The translations under genes were made by a program, and so were the position numbers. The notes under the pieces were generated by a model that did not search any database, was not told where the DNA came from, and saw only the letters and a list, made by a program, of their open reading frames with translations. Below, piece by piece: positions 1 through 8,071 of a DNA stretch of 64,000 nucleotides (the first letter of the stretch is position 1; each line of letters starts with the position of its first letter). This DNA comes from Prevotella sp. (GTDB lineage: Bacteria; Bacteroidota; Bacteroidia; Bacteroidales; Bacteroidaceae), in assembly GCA_017645645.1 (NCBI GenBank), contig JAGCOB010000026.1, positions 1 through 64,000 on the forward strand, read 5' to 3'.

Positions 1-1345
1 CATTCTTCTCAGGAAGCCCCAGTGTCTTGTGACAGTAGTTCTTAAAAGTTTCACCATCGTTCTTTGCATAGTCCACTTTCGCCTCCTTCTGATAGTCCTC
101 GTTGGCAATGATGATTGCAAAGGTGTTCCTATTTACACGGCTAACAGTTGGTATGTCCTTATCGACAACATCGATGCCAACAGAACCCGTATGAGCAATA
201 TCTTTATTGGTAGTTTTGTTCTTTGCGATTTTGTTCTTTGAGTCAGATTTATTAGCAGGACCTTTGATAGCAGCTAATACTTCATTTTGCTGCGGAAAGA
301 TGTAACTGTTATAAACCGTGAAGTTGTCCAGATAGTTGAGTGATAATAGTTTGTCAATCCATGCTCCTTGTTTTCTAGCCTTATCAAGCCAAAGATAGGC
401 GGTTTTAATGTCTTTTGTAACGCCTCGACCGTAATAATAGCAATAGCCTAAGTGTTTTTGTGCATCAGCATCTCCATTCTCAGCAGCTTTCTTAAGCCAA
501 TAGGCTGCTTTTTGGTAGTCTCTGGTAGTGCCATCGGCAATGGCATGTGCAATTCCTACTTTACTTTGGGCTTTGACGTGCCCTTGTTGGGCAGCTTTGG
601 TATGCCATTCTAATGCCAAAGTATGGTTCCTATACTTATAACAATTTCCTATAATAAATTGTGCTTCGGGGTCTCCCTTCTCAGCAGATTCAATGTATTT
701 GTTATAATCTTCAATCTTATCGCTATCAATGTATTGCAAATGCGTAGGTTTTTTGCTTTTTTCTTGTTCTGTGACTTCCTTTAGGATATTTTTTGCCACA
801 CTTCGGCCTAAATCATTCCATTTTTCCATTCTTTCAATTCCTTGGTTACAATAATAAATGGTTTTTTTAAAATCTTGTGGAACGCCCAAACCATATAAAT
901 ATAAATCTGCCAAAATAAGACAACTGATATTATCTCCTTTTTCAATAGCTTTTTGTGCCCAATATACAGCTAGGGTATAGTCCACTGATATCCCATAACC
1001 TTTTTCATAGCAACTGGCCACTCGCTGCATTCCTCTTGTGTTTCCTGAGTTGGCTGCTTTCAGGTACCAATATAATGCCTGCGAATGATCTCTTGTACTT
1101 TCAGATGCTACATCATACATAAAGGCCAAGCCTACTTGGGCTTCGGCATGTCCTTGATTTGCAGCTTTTTGATACCAGATGGCAGCTTGCCCCCAATCCA
1201 ATTTTTTTCGGTAGTATTCACCAATTTTATATTGAGCAGCGGTATCACCTTTCGTGGCAGCGTCAATATATTTCTGATAATCATCTTGCGCAATGGTAAC
1301 GTCTGTAATGAGCATGCAAGCGAAAAAGATTATAATTTTCTTCAT
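1..1345 (-). CDS. Sel1-repeat / caspase-family (peptidase C14) protein, C-terminus beyond window edge
   Basis: Reading leftward from an ATG at 1345 the frame stays open to the window edge (448 codons), so the 3' part is missing. It starts with a signal peptide (MKKIIIFFACMLITDVTIAQ). About seven Sel1-type repeats of roughly 36 residues follow (AxxWYxKAAxxGxxxAQ pattern). A Lys/Asn/Thr-rich linker then leads into the typical start of a caspase-like domain: FAIIIANEDYQ, then YAKNDGETFKNYC and LGLPEKN. The catalytic His and Cys would lie outside the window and cannot be checked. Sel1 repeats usually bind proteins; caspase-like domains are cysteine peptidases. The gene is visibly more A+T rich than its neighbours, which hints at transfer. 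It is monocistronic here, behind its own promoter at 1373-1381. Family call is firm; role unknown. Confidence 0.85.
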   Translation of the reverse strand, partial: MKKIIIFFACMLITDVTIAQDDYQKYIDAATKGDTAAQYKIGEYYRKKLDWGQAAIWYQKAANQGHAEAQVGLAFMYDVASESTRDHSQALYWYLKAANSGNTRGMQRVASCYEKGYGISVDYTLAVYWAQKAIEKGDNISCLILADLYLYGLGVPQDFKKTIYYCNQGIERMEKWNDLGRSVAKNILKEVTEQEKSKKPTHLQYIDSDKIEDYNKYIESAEKGDPEAQFIIGNCYKYRNHTLALEWHTKAAQQGHVKAQSKVGIAHAIADGTTRDYQKAAYWLKKAAENGDADAQKHLGYCYYYGRGVTKDIKTAYLWLDKARKQGAWIDKLLSLNYLDNFTVYNSYIFPQQNEVLAAIKGPANKSDSKNKIAKNKTTNKDIAHTGSVGIDVVDKDIPTVSRVNRNTFAIIIANEDYQKEAKVDYAKNDGETFKNYCHKTLGLPEKN

Positions 1346-1372
1346 AATTACATAATATTGGTTGCCAATTGT

Positions 1373-1381
1373 GCAAATATA
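1373..1381 (-). promoter_or_regulatory. Bacteroidota -7 box (TATATTTGC) of the Sel1-caspase gene
   Basis: Reverse-strand TATATTTGC lies 28 bases before the ATG at 1345 and matches TAnnTTTG. A TTGG/TTTG-like -33 element sits about 20 bases further upstream. Confidence 0.6.
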
Positions 1382-1483
1382 AACATTATTTGCCAATTCT
1401 GCAATTTTTTCGATAGTTATTTAATAGAAAAGAAAGAAATCCCGGCATGACAGGTGGGGCGAAATGTCTTCGTCATCCTGCTA

Positions 1484-1513
1484 ATAAAATGTGGCTGCCA
1501 TAGCGGCAGCCAC
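1484..1513 (-). terminator. Rho-independent terminator after the GH10-esterase gene
   Basis: A 9-bp perfect stem (GTGGCTGCC / GGCAGCCAC, positions 1491-1513) with a 5-base loop lies 44 bases after the reverse-strand stop at 1557. It is followed on the reverse strand by a T-rich stretch (ATTTTATT). Confidence 0.75.
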
Positions 1514-1556
1514 ACAAATGGTTAAGTGGATTGTCAAGATAGTTTTTTCATACGTC

Positions 1557-3755
1557 TTACTTGAATAGCAGTTGTGCCATCTGATACAGGCTTCTTCTCC
1601 AGGTGAGGAATTCGTGGGCTGTGCCTTCTGACACAAGACTATCTACATTGAAGCCTGCTGTTTTCAAGGCATCATAACTAACCTTGATATTATCGGCCAA
1701 CTCTTTCTCCTTTTCACCGCAACTCTCGAAGATAACCTTTACAGCCTTGGGATCCTTGATTTCGTCAGGCATATAGATACCGCCGCTCAGCAGTCCCCAA
1801 TAGCCGAATACCTCAGGACGACGCAGGGTGATGAGTTTGGTCTCTACACCACCCATTGACAGACCAGCCATCGCACGGTTCCACTTGTCTGCCTTGGTTA
1901 GGAAGTTGGCATCGATAAATGGAACCAGTTCGTCAACAAGTAATGTCTCGAACTCCTTCGCAGTGAACTGTCCGATGGTACCAAACTTAATATCATTGGT
2001 CAGACCATACGCCATTACGATGATGAACGGCTTGATCTTTCCGTCGGCAATCAGGTTGTCCATGATCAGTCCGGCATGTCCTTGCTTGCCCCAACTGGTC
2101 TCGTTCTCACCCCAGCCATGCTGCAGGTAGAGGACGGGGAACCGCTCCTGAGTAGCCTTGGCTCCCTTGCCGCTCATTTTACCGTAGGTAGGTGGCAGAT
2201 AAACCATAGCTGTCTGCATCTTACCCAGACTCTTTGAATAGAACAACACCTCCTGTATATTGCCATGAGCGATGTTGGTGCGGCACTCGTAGATGTCCTG
2301 ATCCTTAGCAGGAATCTCAATACCGCTCTCCCAACGGCAAGAGCCGAAGTAGTTATGTGTGCCGGGATCGTTGAAGACGCCACCGTCGATGGTGAGGTGA
2401 TAGTAATGGAAACCAGGATCCATCGGACCCTCTGTCGTTCCTACCCATACACCATCCTTATCCTTGCGCAGTACAGTACCGCCACGACCACCAAGACCCA
2501 GACTGACAATCACAGACTTGGCATCTGGAGCCTCTATGCGGAAGCGGGCAAAACCCTCGCTGTTCACCTGCGGATACTCCTGTCCAGGCTGGTTCATGGG
2601 GTTGGCTACCCAGTCATCCTTCGGTACATAGTTGTCGCGGGCAACATCGAAGTCGCGTATGACGGCCAATGAACGCTTCGCCTTGAAGTTCTCGTCGAAA
2701 GGCAGGGGATGGTTGTTGACACCCAGCCAGGAGTCCTTGTCGCTCAGGTTCCAGAAAGTCACGTTCTTGATGACATCCTTATGCTTACGGAAAACTTTGA
2801 AGATACGGTTGTACTGGTCCTCCTGAATGGTAGCGATATAAGGAGCCTGTGGTTTAGCCTCACCACGTGAGAACATCAACTGACCGCCACTCTCCATATT
2901 GGTACGCAGGTCAAGCTCAGTGATGTGAATGGTGTTGACAATCTCGCTGAAACGAGTGATTGCCTGGTTGAGAGCCTCTTCATCGGGGAAGTAGATGTTA
3001 TAGTGCCCCTGCATACCGATACCGTCGATGGGAACACCAGCATCCTTCATCTTCTTCACCATCGTATAGATACGCTCACGCTTGCCGGGATCCACACAAC
3101 TATAGTCGTTATAAATCAGCACACCTGTCGGGTCAGCCTCGCGGGCAAATTCGAAAGCCTTGGCGATGAACTCGTCGCCACAGAGTTGGAAGTGCTTGCT
3201 CTGACGATAGGGACTGGGAGCATCAGCACCTGGACGGAAGGAACGGAACATCATGTTGTCGTCCGCCATAGCCTCGTTCACGACGTCCCAGGCATATACT
3301 ACATCCTTATAGCGGTTGACTACAGTATGGATATGATCGCGTAGACGCTCGTAGAACACCTCTTTCTTCACGGGCTTACCCTTCTTGTCGGTAAACATCC
3401 AGTCGGCAAACTGAGAGTGCCAGCACAGACAGTGACCACGCATCTTGATACCGTTCTCACGGCAGAAGTTAGCGATCTTGTCGGCCTTCTCGAAGTTCCA
3501 AACGCCCTCCTGAGGATGGATCTCGCCTGGTTTCCAGTCATTCTCGGCAGTCACACTATTAAACTGCTTCTTGATAATCTCGATTTGAGCGGGATCAGTT
3601 ACATTCATCTGATTGACAGCCACACCAATCGTGAAGAAATCCTTATAGGCATCCTTCAACCCCGGTCCTGCAGCATAATCTACAGGGCGTCCCCACTGTG
3701 CAAAAATGGACGTGCTGCTTACGAGCAATACGGTCAGTAAAAATAATTTTCTCAT
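1557..3755 (-). CDS. Bifunctional GH10 endo-1,4-beta-xylanase / CE1 feruloyl esterase
   Basis: 732 residues, secreted (signal peptide MRKLFLLTVLLVSSTSIFAQ). Residues about 30-375 are a GH10 barrel: WDVVNE carries the acid/base Glu161 and ITELD the nucleophile Glu280. An immunoglobulin-like linker domain (about 395-485) follows, then an esterase D/CE1 alpha/beta hydrolase (about 495-732) with the nucleophile in GLSMGG (Ser633) and the His in GTAHEF (His714). This is the architecture of the xylanase-ferulic acid esterase described from Prevotella ruminicola (Xyn10D-Fae1A); orthology is likely but not proven. It would cut the xylan backbone and free hydroxycinnamates that cross-link arabinoxylan. 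The linker plus esterase module recurs in the protein at 56558-58513. Transcription should start near 3812 under the operator at 3855-3887. Confidence 0.95.
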   Translation of the reverse strand: MRKLFLLTVLLVSSTSIFAQWGRPVDYAAGPGLKDAYKDFFTIGVAVNQMNVTDPAQIEIIKKQFNSVTAENDWKPGEIHPQEGVWNFEKADKIANFCRENGIKMRGHCLCWHSQFADWMFTDKKGKPVKKEVFYERLRDHIHTVVNRYKDVVYAWDVVNEAMADDNMMFRSFRPGADAPSPYRQSKHFQLCGDEFIAKAFEFAREADPTGVLIYNDYSCVDPGKRERIYTMVKKMKDAGVPIDGIGMQGHYNIYFPDEEALNQAITRFSEIVNTIHITELDLRTNMESGGQLMFSRGEAKPQAPYIATIQEDQYNRIFKVFRKHKDVIKNVTFWNLSDKDSWLGVNNHPLPFDENFKAKRSLAVIRDFDVARDNYVPKDDWVANPMNQPGQEYPQVNSEGFARFRIEAPDAKSVIVSLGLGGRGGTVLRKDKDGVWVGTTEGPMDPGFHYYHLTIDGGVFNDPGTHNYFGSCRWESGIEIPAKDQDIYECRTNIAHGNIQEVLFYSKSLGKMQTAMVYLPPTYGKMSGKGAKATQERFPVLYLQHGWGENETSWGKQGHAGLIMDNLIADGKIKPFIIVMAYGLTNDIKFGTIGQFTAKEFETLLVDELVPFIDANFLTKADKWNRAMAGLSMGGVETKLITLRRPEVFGYWGLLSGGIYMPDEIKDPKAVKVIFESCGEKEKELADNIKVSYDALKTAGFNVDSLVSEGTAHEFLTWRRSLYQMAQLLFK

Positions 3756-3764
3756 AGTTTTTTG

Positions 3765-3810
3765 TTTTTATCCCTGCATGATAGCCGTCCCTTATCAAGG
3801 GACTCTAAAT
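3765..3810 (-). repeat. 46-bp conserved leader element, copy 1
   Basis: This element fills nearly all of the predicted 5' leader of the xylanase-esterase mRNA. It holds a 7-bp hairpin (GTCCCTT-GAT-AAGGGAC) followed by a second AGGGA that could compete for the same strand. A second copy differing at one base lies at 26435-26480 in the same orientation relative to its downstream gene. Confidence 0.8.
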
Positions 3811-3818
3811 GTGCGTCT

Positions 3819-3827
3819 GCAAAGTTA
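3819..3827 (-). promoter_or_regulatory. -7 box (TAACTTTGC) of the xylanase-esterase gene
   Basis: Reverse-strand TAACTTTGC matches TAnnTTTG. Predicted transcription start is near 3812, giving a leader of about 57 bases. Confidence 0.75.
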
Positions 3828-3854
3828 GTCATTATTTTTCTATCCTCATATCCT

Positions 3855-3887
3855 CAAATGTATCATTTATTATTCTATATGTAACAT
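3855..3887 (-). promoter_or_regulatory. Candidate xylan-regulon operator, site 1
   Basis: Reverse strand reads ATGTTACAT-N12-ATGATACATTTG. The two ATGnTACAT half-sites start 21 bases apart, and the site ends 27 bases before the -7 box. The same arrangement occurs at 6423-6456 and 56457-56489. Confidence 0.7.
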
Positions 3888-3903
3888 AATGTATAAATTT
3901 ATT

Positions 3904-3921
3904 CTTTTTTCTAGAAAAAGA
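3904..3921 (-). terminator. Weak terminator-like hairpin after the GH31 gene
   Basis: Reverse strand CTTTTT-CTAG-AAAAAG immediately follows the GH31 stop codon. The stem is A/T only and short, so termination here is uncertain. Confidence 0.3.
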
Positions 3922-6384
3922 TTATTGGATGGAAAGTTGTGTCCCGCTATAGTTAACGGTCATCACCTTGCCGTTGGGTAAGGTGACCACAAACTGTCGC
4001 TGCTCTGGCATCGTCCGGAATGTCCCCTCCCGTTGTCCGATGGTCAGTCGCTGCTGACCGTCATCCCACAGGAAGGTGATACGTGAGCAGGCACCCTGCT
4101 CGTAGTCGTTGGTATATCCGTCATCCTCATAGAGTGTATAGACCGCATTGGTGCCGGGATAGATATGGATTTCCATGGGCGTGTGCAGCGTCTTGGAGGC
4201 GACATAGGGATCGATGGCAAGAGCCAGGATGCTGCCGCCACGGACGAAGACAGGGATGGATGCCTTGTCAACAGCTGTCGTAACAGTTTGTCCTCCGTCA
4301 TAGTGTTGTTTCGTACGATAGTCATACCAGCCAGTCTTGTTCTTTGGCAGGTAGGTCTTCCACTCTTTGACACTGGGTTCCGTGACCGGACTGACGAGCA
4401 GGGACTTGCCGAACATATACTCATATTTCTGTTGTAAAGCCTTTTCGTCATCAGCGAAATCAAAGACGAGCGGACGCATGAGGGTGGAACCTTCGAACGA
4501 GACGGCTGCTGCCTCCGTGTAGATATACGGCTGCAGGCGGTAACGCTCCAGCAGACACTCTTTGATGATGTCCTGTGCCTCTTTGCCGTAGTTCCACGGC
4601 TCTGTATTACTCATATAGCCATGGACACGCATCAGGGGCAGGTAGACAGAGGTCTCTATCCACCGCAGCATCCTTTCGATATAGTCGGAATTAGTATACT
4701 GGTCACCGGGACGGAAAAAACCGCCGGCATCATACGTCCACCAGGGGATGCCTGCCGCCTGCATACCCATTCCTGCCGTCAACTGGCGACGGAACGTCTC
4801 CCAGTCGTTACCCACGTCACCCGACCACAAGGCAGAACCATAACGCTGGATACCGGGGAATCCGCAACGGGTCAGGATCATCGGACGCTTTCCGGGCTGG
4901 TCGTGCCGCAGTCCCTCATAGACGGTCTTGTTGACCAACAGGGGATAGACATTACGGACCTCTTCACCAGACCATTTCCCGTGGTTGACGCGTCTGCCTG
5001 CCAGGTCGTCATTCTCAGGCTCCGTGGCATCCTGCCACCAGGCATCGATACCCAAGGGCAATAGCCGCTGGCTGAAGTTCTGCCAATAGGATTGGGCAGC
5101 TTCTGGGGAGAAGAAGTCTATCCAGTCGGTTTCCGGGATATAGTGTCCCTCCTGTCCCATCTGTCGTCCCACCTCCGAGTTCTTGTCGATCTTCGACCAT
5201 ACGCTGACCATCAGTCTTACACCCTGATGGTGTAGACTGTCTGTCATCCGTTTTGGATCAGGATAGTGGTCTTCGTCAAACTGCATGGAGTTCCATCCGT
5301 GCTTTCCCCAGTACTGCCAGTCTTGTACGATGACATCCAGTGGCATCTCCTCCTGCCTGAAGCGGTCGGCGGTCTGCAGGATTTCGTCCTGGGAGTGGAA
5401 ACGCTCCCGGCAGTGAATATAGCCCGTTGCCCAACGGGGCATCAGCGGAGCCTTGCCAGTCAGTTCACGGTATGTGGTGATAATCTCGTCGGGAGTACCG
5501 ATGAACACGGTATAGTCGACACATTGTGCGACGGGCGAGTGGAACACTGTCTCGTCGGTAACAGGACGGTAGTAGACGACAGGCTGGTCGCCTTTCGACA
5601 GTTCCGCACTGAGGCGATGTTTTCCCTTCTTGAGGTGTACGATGGTCGAGGCGGTAGGCGGCAGCCATAGGTTCTGCATCTCAATGACCGTCTGTCCGTC
5701 GATGGTGAGGTGATGGCGACGTGCCATCTTTTGTCCCACATCGAGGAGTAGGGCATAGTCACCCTCTTTCTTCACGGAGAGAGTCGCCTTGTAGATATGC
5801 TGTTCGCGGACCTCCTGTTTGTCGCCCTCCGTAGAGGTGACGTTGACAATCTGGCTTTTGGCTTTTTGCCCTTGGCTTTTGGCAAGGGTGAGGGTAACAG
5901 CCTGTTCACTGGGATTGAACTCCGTGAGTCCGTAGTTGTTCCACAGCAGTCCATAGCCTTTGCTGGATACCATCATGGGGATGGATATCTGCGTATTTAC
6001 CTGAGTCAACCGACGGGAGAGGCCCCGGATATTGCTGTAGCCGTCCTGAAATTGTCCGAGTCCGTAGAGGTACTCGTCCTTCGGGGAGGCGATGGCAAGG
6101 GAGGCACCCCCGTTCTTCATCTGGTGATGGGTCGCCTTGAAGACGGACTTGCCGTCGGGAGTCTTGACGACAAGTGTCCCATGGGTGTTATCCACTTCCA
6201 CCTGGAGGTCGTTATCAACCTCCTCGTGATTGACATACAGCCAGTCGGGCAGGGTGTCCTGAATGGTTTTCTCAGTATACTGGACACGCACGGCGTTCTT
6301 CGCCACCTTCCTGACAGTCACCTGTCCGTTTCCGAACGGCTGTGCTATAGCACAGCATATACATAATGAGGAAAATATGTTCAT
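3922..6384 (-). CDS. GH31 family alpha-glycosidase (alpha-xylosidase type) with PA14 insert
   Basis: About 820 residues from the chosen ATG at 6384. The frame is open to 6456, but that extension would include the promoter (-7 box 6388-6396) and the operator, so it is unlikely to be translated. The start MNIFSSLCICCAIAQ is a signal peptide. An N-terminal beta-sandwich carries a PA14-like insert (about residues 200-285: YALLLDVGQ...LTIDGQ...KGKHRLSAEL), then the barrel. The nucleophile lies in DAWWQDATEPE (codon at 5031-5029) and the likely acid in SGDVGNDWETF. The PA14 insert is a feature of Bacteroidota GH31 alpha-xylosidases. The likely substrate is alpha-xylosyl or alpha-glucosyl decorated glycans; specificity is inference. 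A heptad-repeat insert encodes AKSQGQKAKSQ at 5883-5851. It is transcribed divergently from the carboxylesterase. Confidence 0.92.
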   Translation of the reverse strand: MNIFSSLCICCAIAQPFGNGQVTVRKVAKNAVRVQYTEKTIQDTLPDWLYVNHEEVDNDLQVEVDNTHGTLVVKTPDGKSVFKATHHQMKNGGASLAIASPKDEYLYGLGQFQDGYSNIRGLSRRLTQVNTQISIPMMVSSKGYGLLWNNYGLTEFNPSEQAVTLTLAKSQGQKAKSQIVNVTSTEGDKQEVREQHIYKATLSVKKEGDYALLLDVGQKMARRHHLTIDGQTVIEMQNLWLPPTASTIVHLKKGKHRLSAELSKGDQPVVYYRPVTDETVFHSPVAQCVDYTVFIGTPDEIITTYRELTGKAPLMPRWATGYIHCRERFHSQDEILQTADRFRQEEMPLDVIVQDWQYWGKHGWNSMQFDEDHYPDPKRMTDSLHHQGVRLMVSVWSKIDKNSEVGRQMGQEGHYIPETDWIDFFSPEAAQSYWQNFSQRLLPLGIDAWWQDATEPENDDLAGRRVNHGKWSGEEVRNVYPLLVNKTVYEGLRHDQPGKRPMILTRCGFPGIQRYGSALWSGDVGNDWETFRRQLTAGMGMQAAGIPWWTYDAGGFFRPGDQYTNSDYIERMLRWIETSVYLPLMRVHGYMSNTEPWNYGKEAQDIIKECLLERYRLQPYIYTEAAAVSFEGSTLMRPLVFDFADDEKALQQKYEYMFGKSLLVSPVTEPSVKEWKTYLPKNKTGWYDYRTKQHYDGGQTVTTAVDKASIPVFVRGGSILALAIDPYVASKTLHTPMEIHIYPGTNAVYTLYEDDGYTNDYEQGACSRITFLWDDGQQRLTIGQREGTFRTMPEQRQFVVTLPNGKVMTVNYSGTQLSIQ
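5851..5883. repeat. 7-bp repeat cluster a (inside GH31 gene)
   Basis: Imperfect GGCTTTT/GCCAAAA units. They are read in-frame on the reverse strand as a polar AKSQ-rich loop within the beta-sandwich before the PA14 insert. Confidence 0.7.
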
Positions 6385-6387
6385 GTT

Positions 6388-6396
6388 GCAAAGATA
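6388..6396 (-). promoter_or_regulatory. -7 box (TATCTTTGC) of the GH31 gene
   Basis: The box ends only a few bases before the ATG at 6384, so the mRNA is probably leaderless or nearly so. This decides the start codon over the upstream extension. Confidence 0.7.
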
Positions 6397-6422
6397 AGTG
6401 TTTTTGATGAGAGTGAACGTTC

Positions 6423-6456
6423 CATTTGTATCATAAATACCTATATGATGTAACAT
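6423..6456 (-). promoter_or_regulatory. Candidate xylan-regulon operator, site 2 (between divergent genes)
   Basis: Reverse strand reads ATGTTACAT-N13-ATGATACAAATG. Half-sites start 22 bases apart and the site ends 26 bases before the GH31 -7 box. It also lies about 50 bases upstream of the -7 box of the divergent carboxylesterase gene and could control both. Confidence 0.7.
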
Positions 6457-6505
6457 CCCATGAAAAAAGAGTGGAAAAACGATAACAGAATAGCAGGAAA
6501 AAGCG

Positions 6506-6513
6506 TATCTTTG
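6506..6513 (+). promoter_or_regulatory. -7 box (TATCTTTG) of the carboxylesterase-GH9 unit
   Basis: TATCTTTG 37 bases before the ATG at 6551, matching TAnnTTTG. The -33 element is not obvious, which fits an activated promoter. Confidence 0.65.
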
Positions 6514-6550
6514 TCATCAATCTATAAACCAATTTAAACTAAAAACCGAC

Positions 6551-8035
6551 ATGAAGAAAGTATTATTATTCGCATTAACGGTATTGCTCTTTGTAGGTTG
6601 TCAGCAAAACCAGCAAGAAGTGAACAATCCCGTCCTGACTATTGAAGGCGGTCAGATTCAGGGTGTATTAGCCGATAATCCCGGTGTGTATGTCTATCGT
6701 GGCATCCCCTATGCCGCTCCTCCCATCGGTGAACTGCGCTGGAAAGAGCCGCAGCCCGTGGTGAAATGGGACAGTGTTCGTATCTGTGACAAGTTTGGGC
6801 ACCCGGGCTATCAGGCAGTGCATTATCCAGGTTTCTATGCTTCTGAATGGGGTTATGGCGACGAGGCTCCCTATAGTGAGGACTGCCTCTACTTGAATGT
6901 CTATACCAAGGCTCCTGGGGAGGTTGACAAGAAATTGCCTGTGGCGCTCTGGATTCATGGTGGCGGCTACCGCGAGGGCTGGGGCTCCGAGCCTGAGTTC
7001 GACGGACAGGAGTGGGCATCGAAGGATGTGGTACTCGTCACCATCAACTATCGTCTGGGTATCTTCGGCTTTATGCCTTACGGTGAGCTTTCTGCCGAGA
7101 GTCCTCATGGAGTGTCTGGCAACTACGGTATCCTCGACCAGATCCAGTCGTTGAAATGGATCAAACAGAATATCGCCCAGTTTGGCGGTGACCCCGACAA
7201 TGTCACCATCTTCGGACAGAGTGCTGGAGCAGGCAGTGTCCGTACCCTCTGTGAGTCGCCCCTCGCCCGTGGCCTATTCCACAAGGCTGTCATCATGAGC
7301 GGCGGTGGTCTGAATATTCCTCCGAAGGACGGTGAGGCTGCCAAACCGGCAACGCCCAACGTGAAGTTCTTCACCTACAATCCTACCTTGAAGGAAGCAG
7401 AGGCAGAGACCAAGAAGGTGATGGACTGGGCAGGACTGACCGACCTGAAGAAGATGCGTGAGGCATCGACGGAGATTCTCTATACCGTCACGCAGTTGTA
7501 TAACATGGTCAACAAGACCGATGTCATCGTGATGCAGCGTCCTATCGTCGACGGCTATGTCTGCACGAAGAGCTTCGACGAGGCGACCCGTGACGGTACC
7601 ATCGCCGATGTGCCTTATATGATCGGCTATACCCTGAATGACATGGGGGACATGGCTCCCGGTATCGCAGAGTTCTGCAAGGTGCGCAACAGTAATGGCA
7701 AGAAAGCTTGGGCGTATGAGTTTGCTCGTCCGTTGCCAGACGACGGAAAGCATCCGGAGATTACCGACCGTCTGAAAGGTGCCTTCCACTCCTCCGATCT
7801 GTGGTTTGTCTTTAAGTCGCTGAAACACTGCTGGCGTCCTTGGACACAGGGTGACTGGGACTTGGCGGAGAAGATGCTCACGGCATGGACTAACTTCGCC
7901 AAGTACAGTAATCCGAACGGACAGGAGGATGGCGCATGGACGCTATGTACGGAGGAGAGTCCGAAGTTCATGCTCTTCAAACTCGACGAGAAGGATACGG
8001 AGCACTCGGAGATGGGGGATCCCATCAAGCCCTGA
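6551..8035 (+). CDS. Type-B carboxylesterase lipoprotein (COesterase family)
   Basis: 494 residues. The lipoprotein signal MKKVLLFALTVLLFVGC puts the lipidated Cys at residue 17. The alpha/beta hydrolase fold of the carboxylesterase type B family follows: YRGIPYAAPPIGELRW near the start, EDCLYLNVYTKAP, the oxyanion segment WIHGGGY, and the nucleophile elbow in FGQSAGAGS. A late AFHSSDLWFVF probably holds the catalytic His. The acid position (GYTLNDMGDM) lacks the usual Glu-Gly, so the acid may be Asp. Such proteins in polysaccharide loci remove acyl groups from glycans, but the substrate cannot be read from sequence. The GH9 gene follows after 36 bases, presumably in the same transcript. Confidence 0.88.
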   Translation: MKKVLLFALTVLLFVGCQQNQQEVNNPVLTIEGGQIQGVLADNPGVYVYRGIPYAAPPIGELRWKEPQPVVKWDSVRICDKFGHPGYQAVHYPGFYASEWGYGDEAPYSEDCLYLNVYTKAPGEVDKKLPVALWIHGGGYREGWGSEPEFDGQEWASKDVVLVTINYRLGIFGFMPYGELSAESPHGVSGNYGILDQIQSLKWIKQNIAQFGGDPDNVTIFGQSAGAGSVRTLCESPLARGLFHKAVIMSGGGLNIPPKDGEAAKPATPNVKFFTYNPTLKEAEAETKKVMDWAGLTDLKKMREASTEILYTVTQLYNMVNKTDVIVMQRPIVDGYVCTKSFDEATRDGTIADVPYMIGYTLNDMGDMAPGIAEFCKVRNSNGKKAWAYEFARPLPDDGKHPEITDRLKGAFHSSDLWFVFKSLKHCWRPWTQGDWDLAEKMLTAWTNFAKYSNPNGQEDGAWTLCTEESPKFMLFKLDEKDTEHSEMGDPIKP

Positions 8036-8071
8036 TTCTTTAGCAACTCAAAACAATAGACTATAACTGAC

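Noticed and set aside
6385-6456. Extended GH31 start
   Set aside because: It would place the -7 box and operator inside the coding region; a signal peptide begins exactly at 6384.
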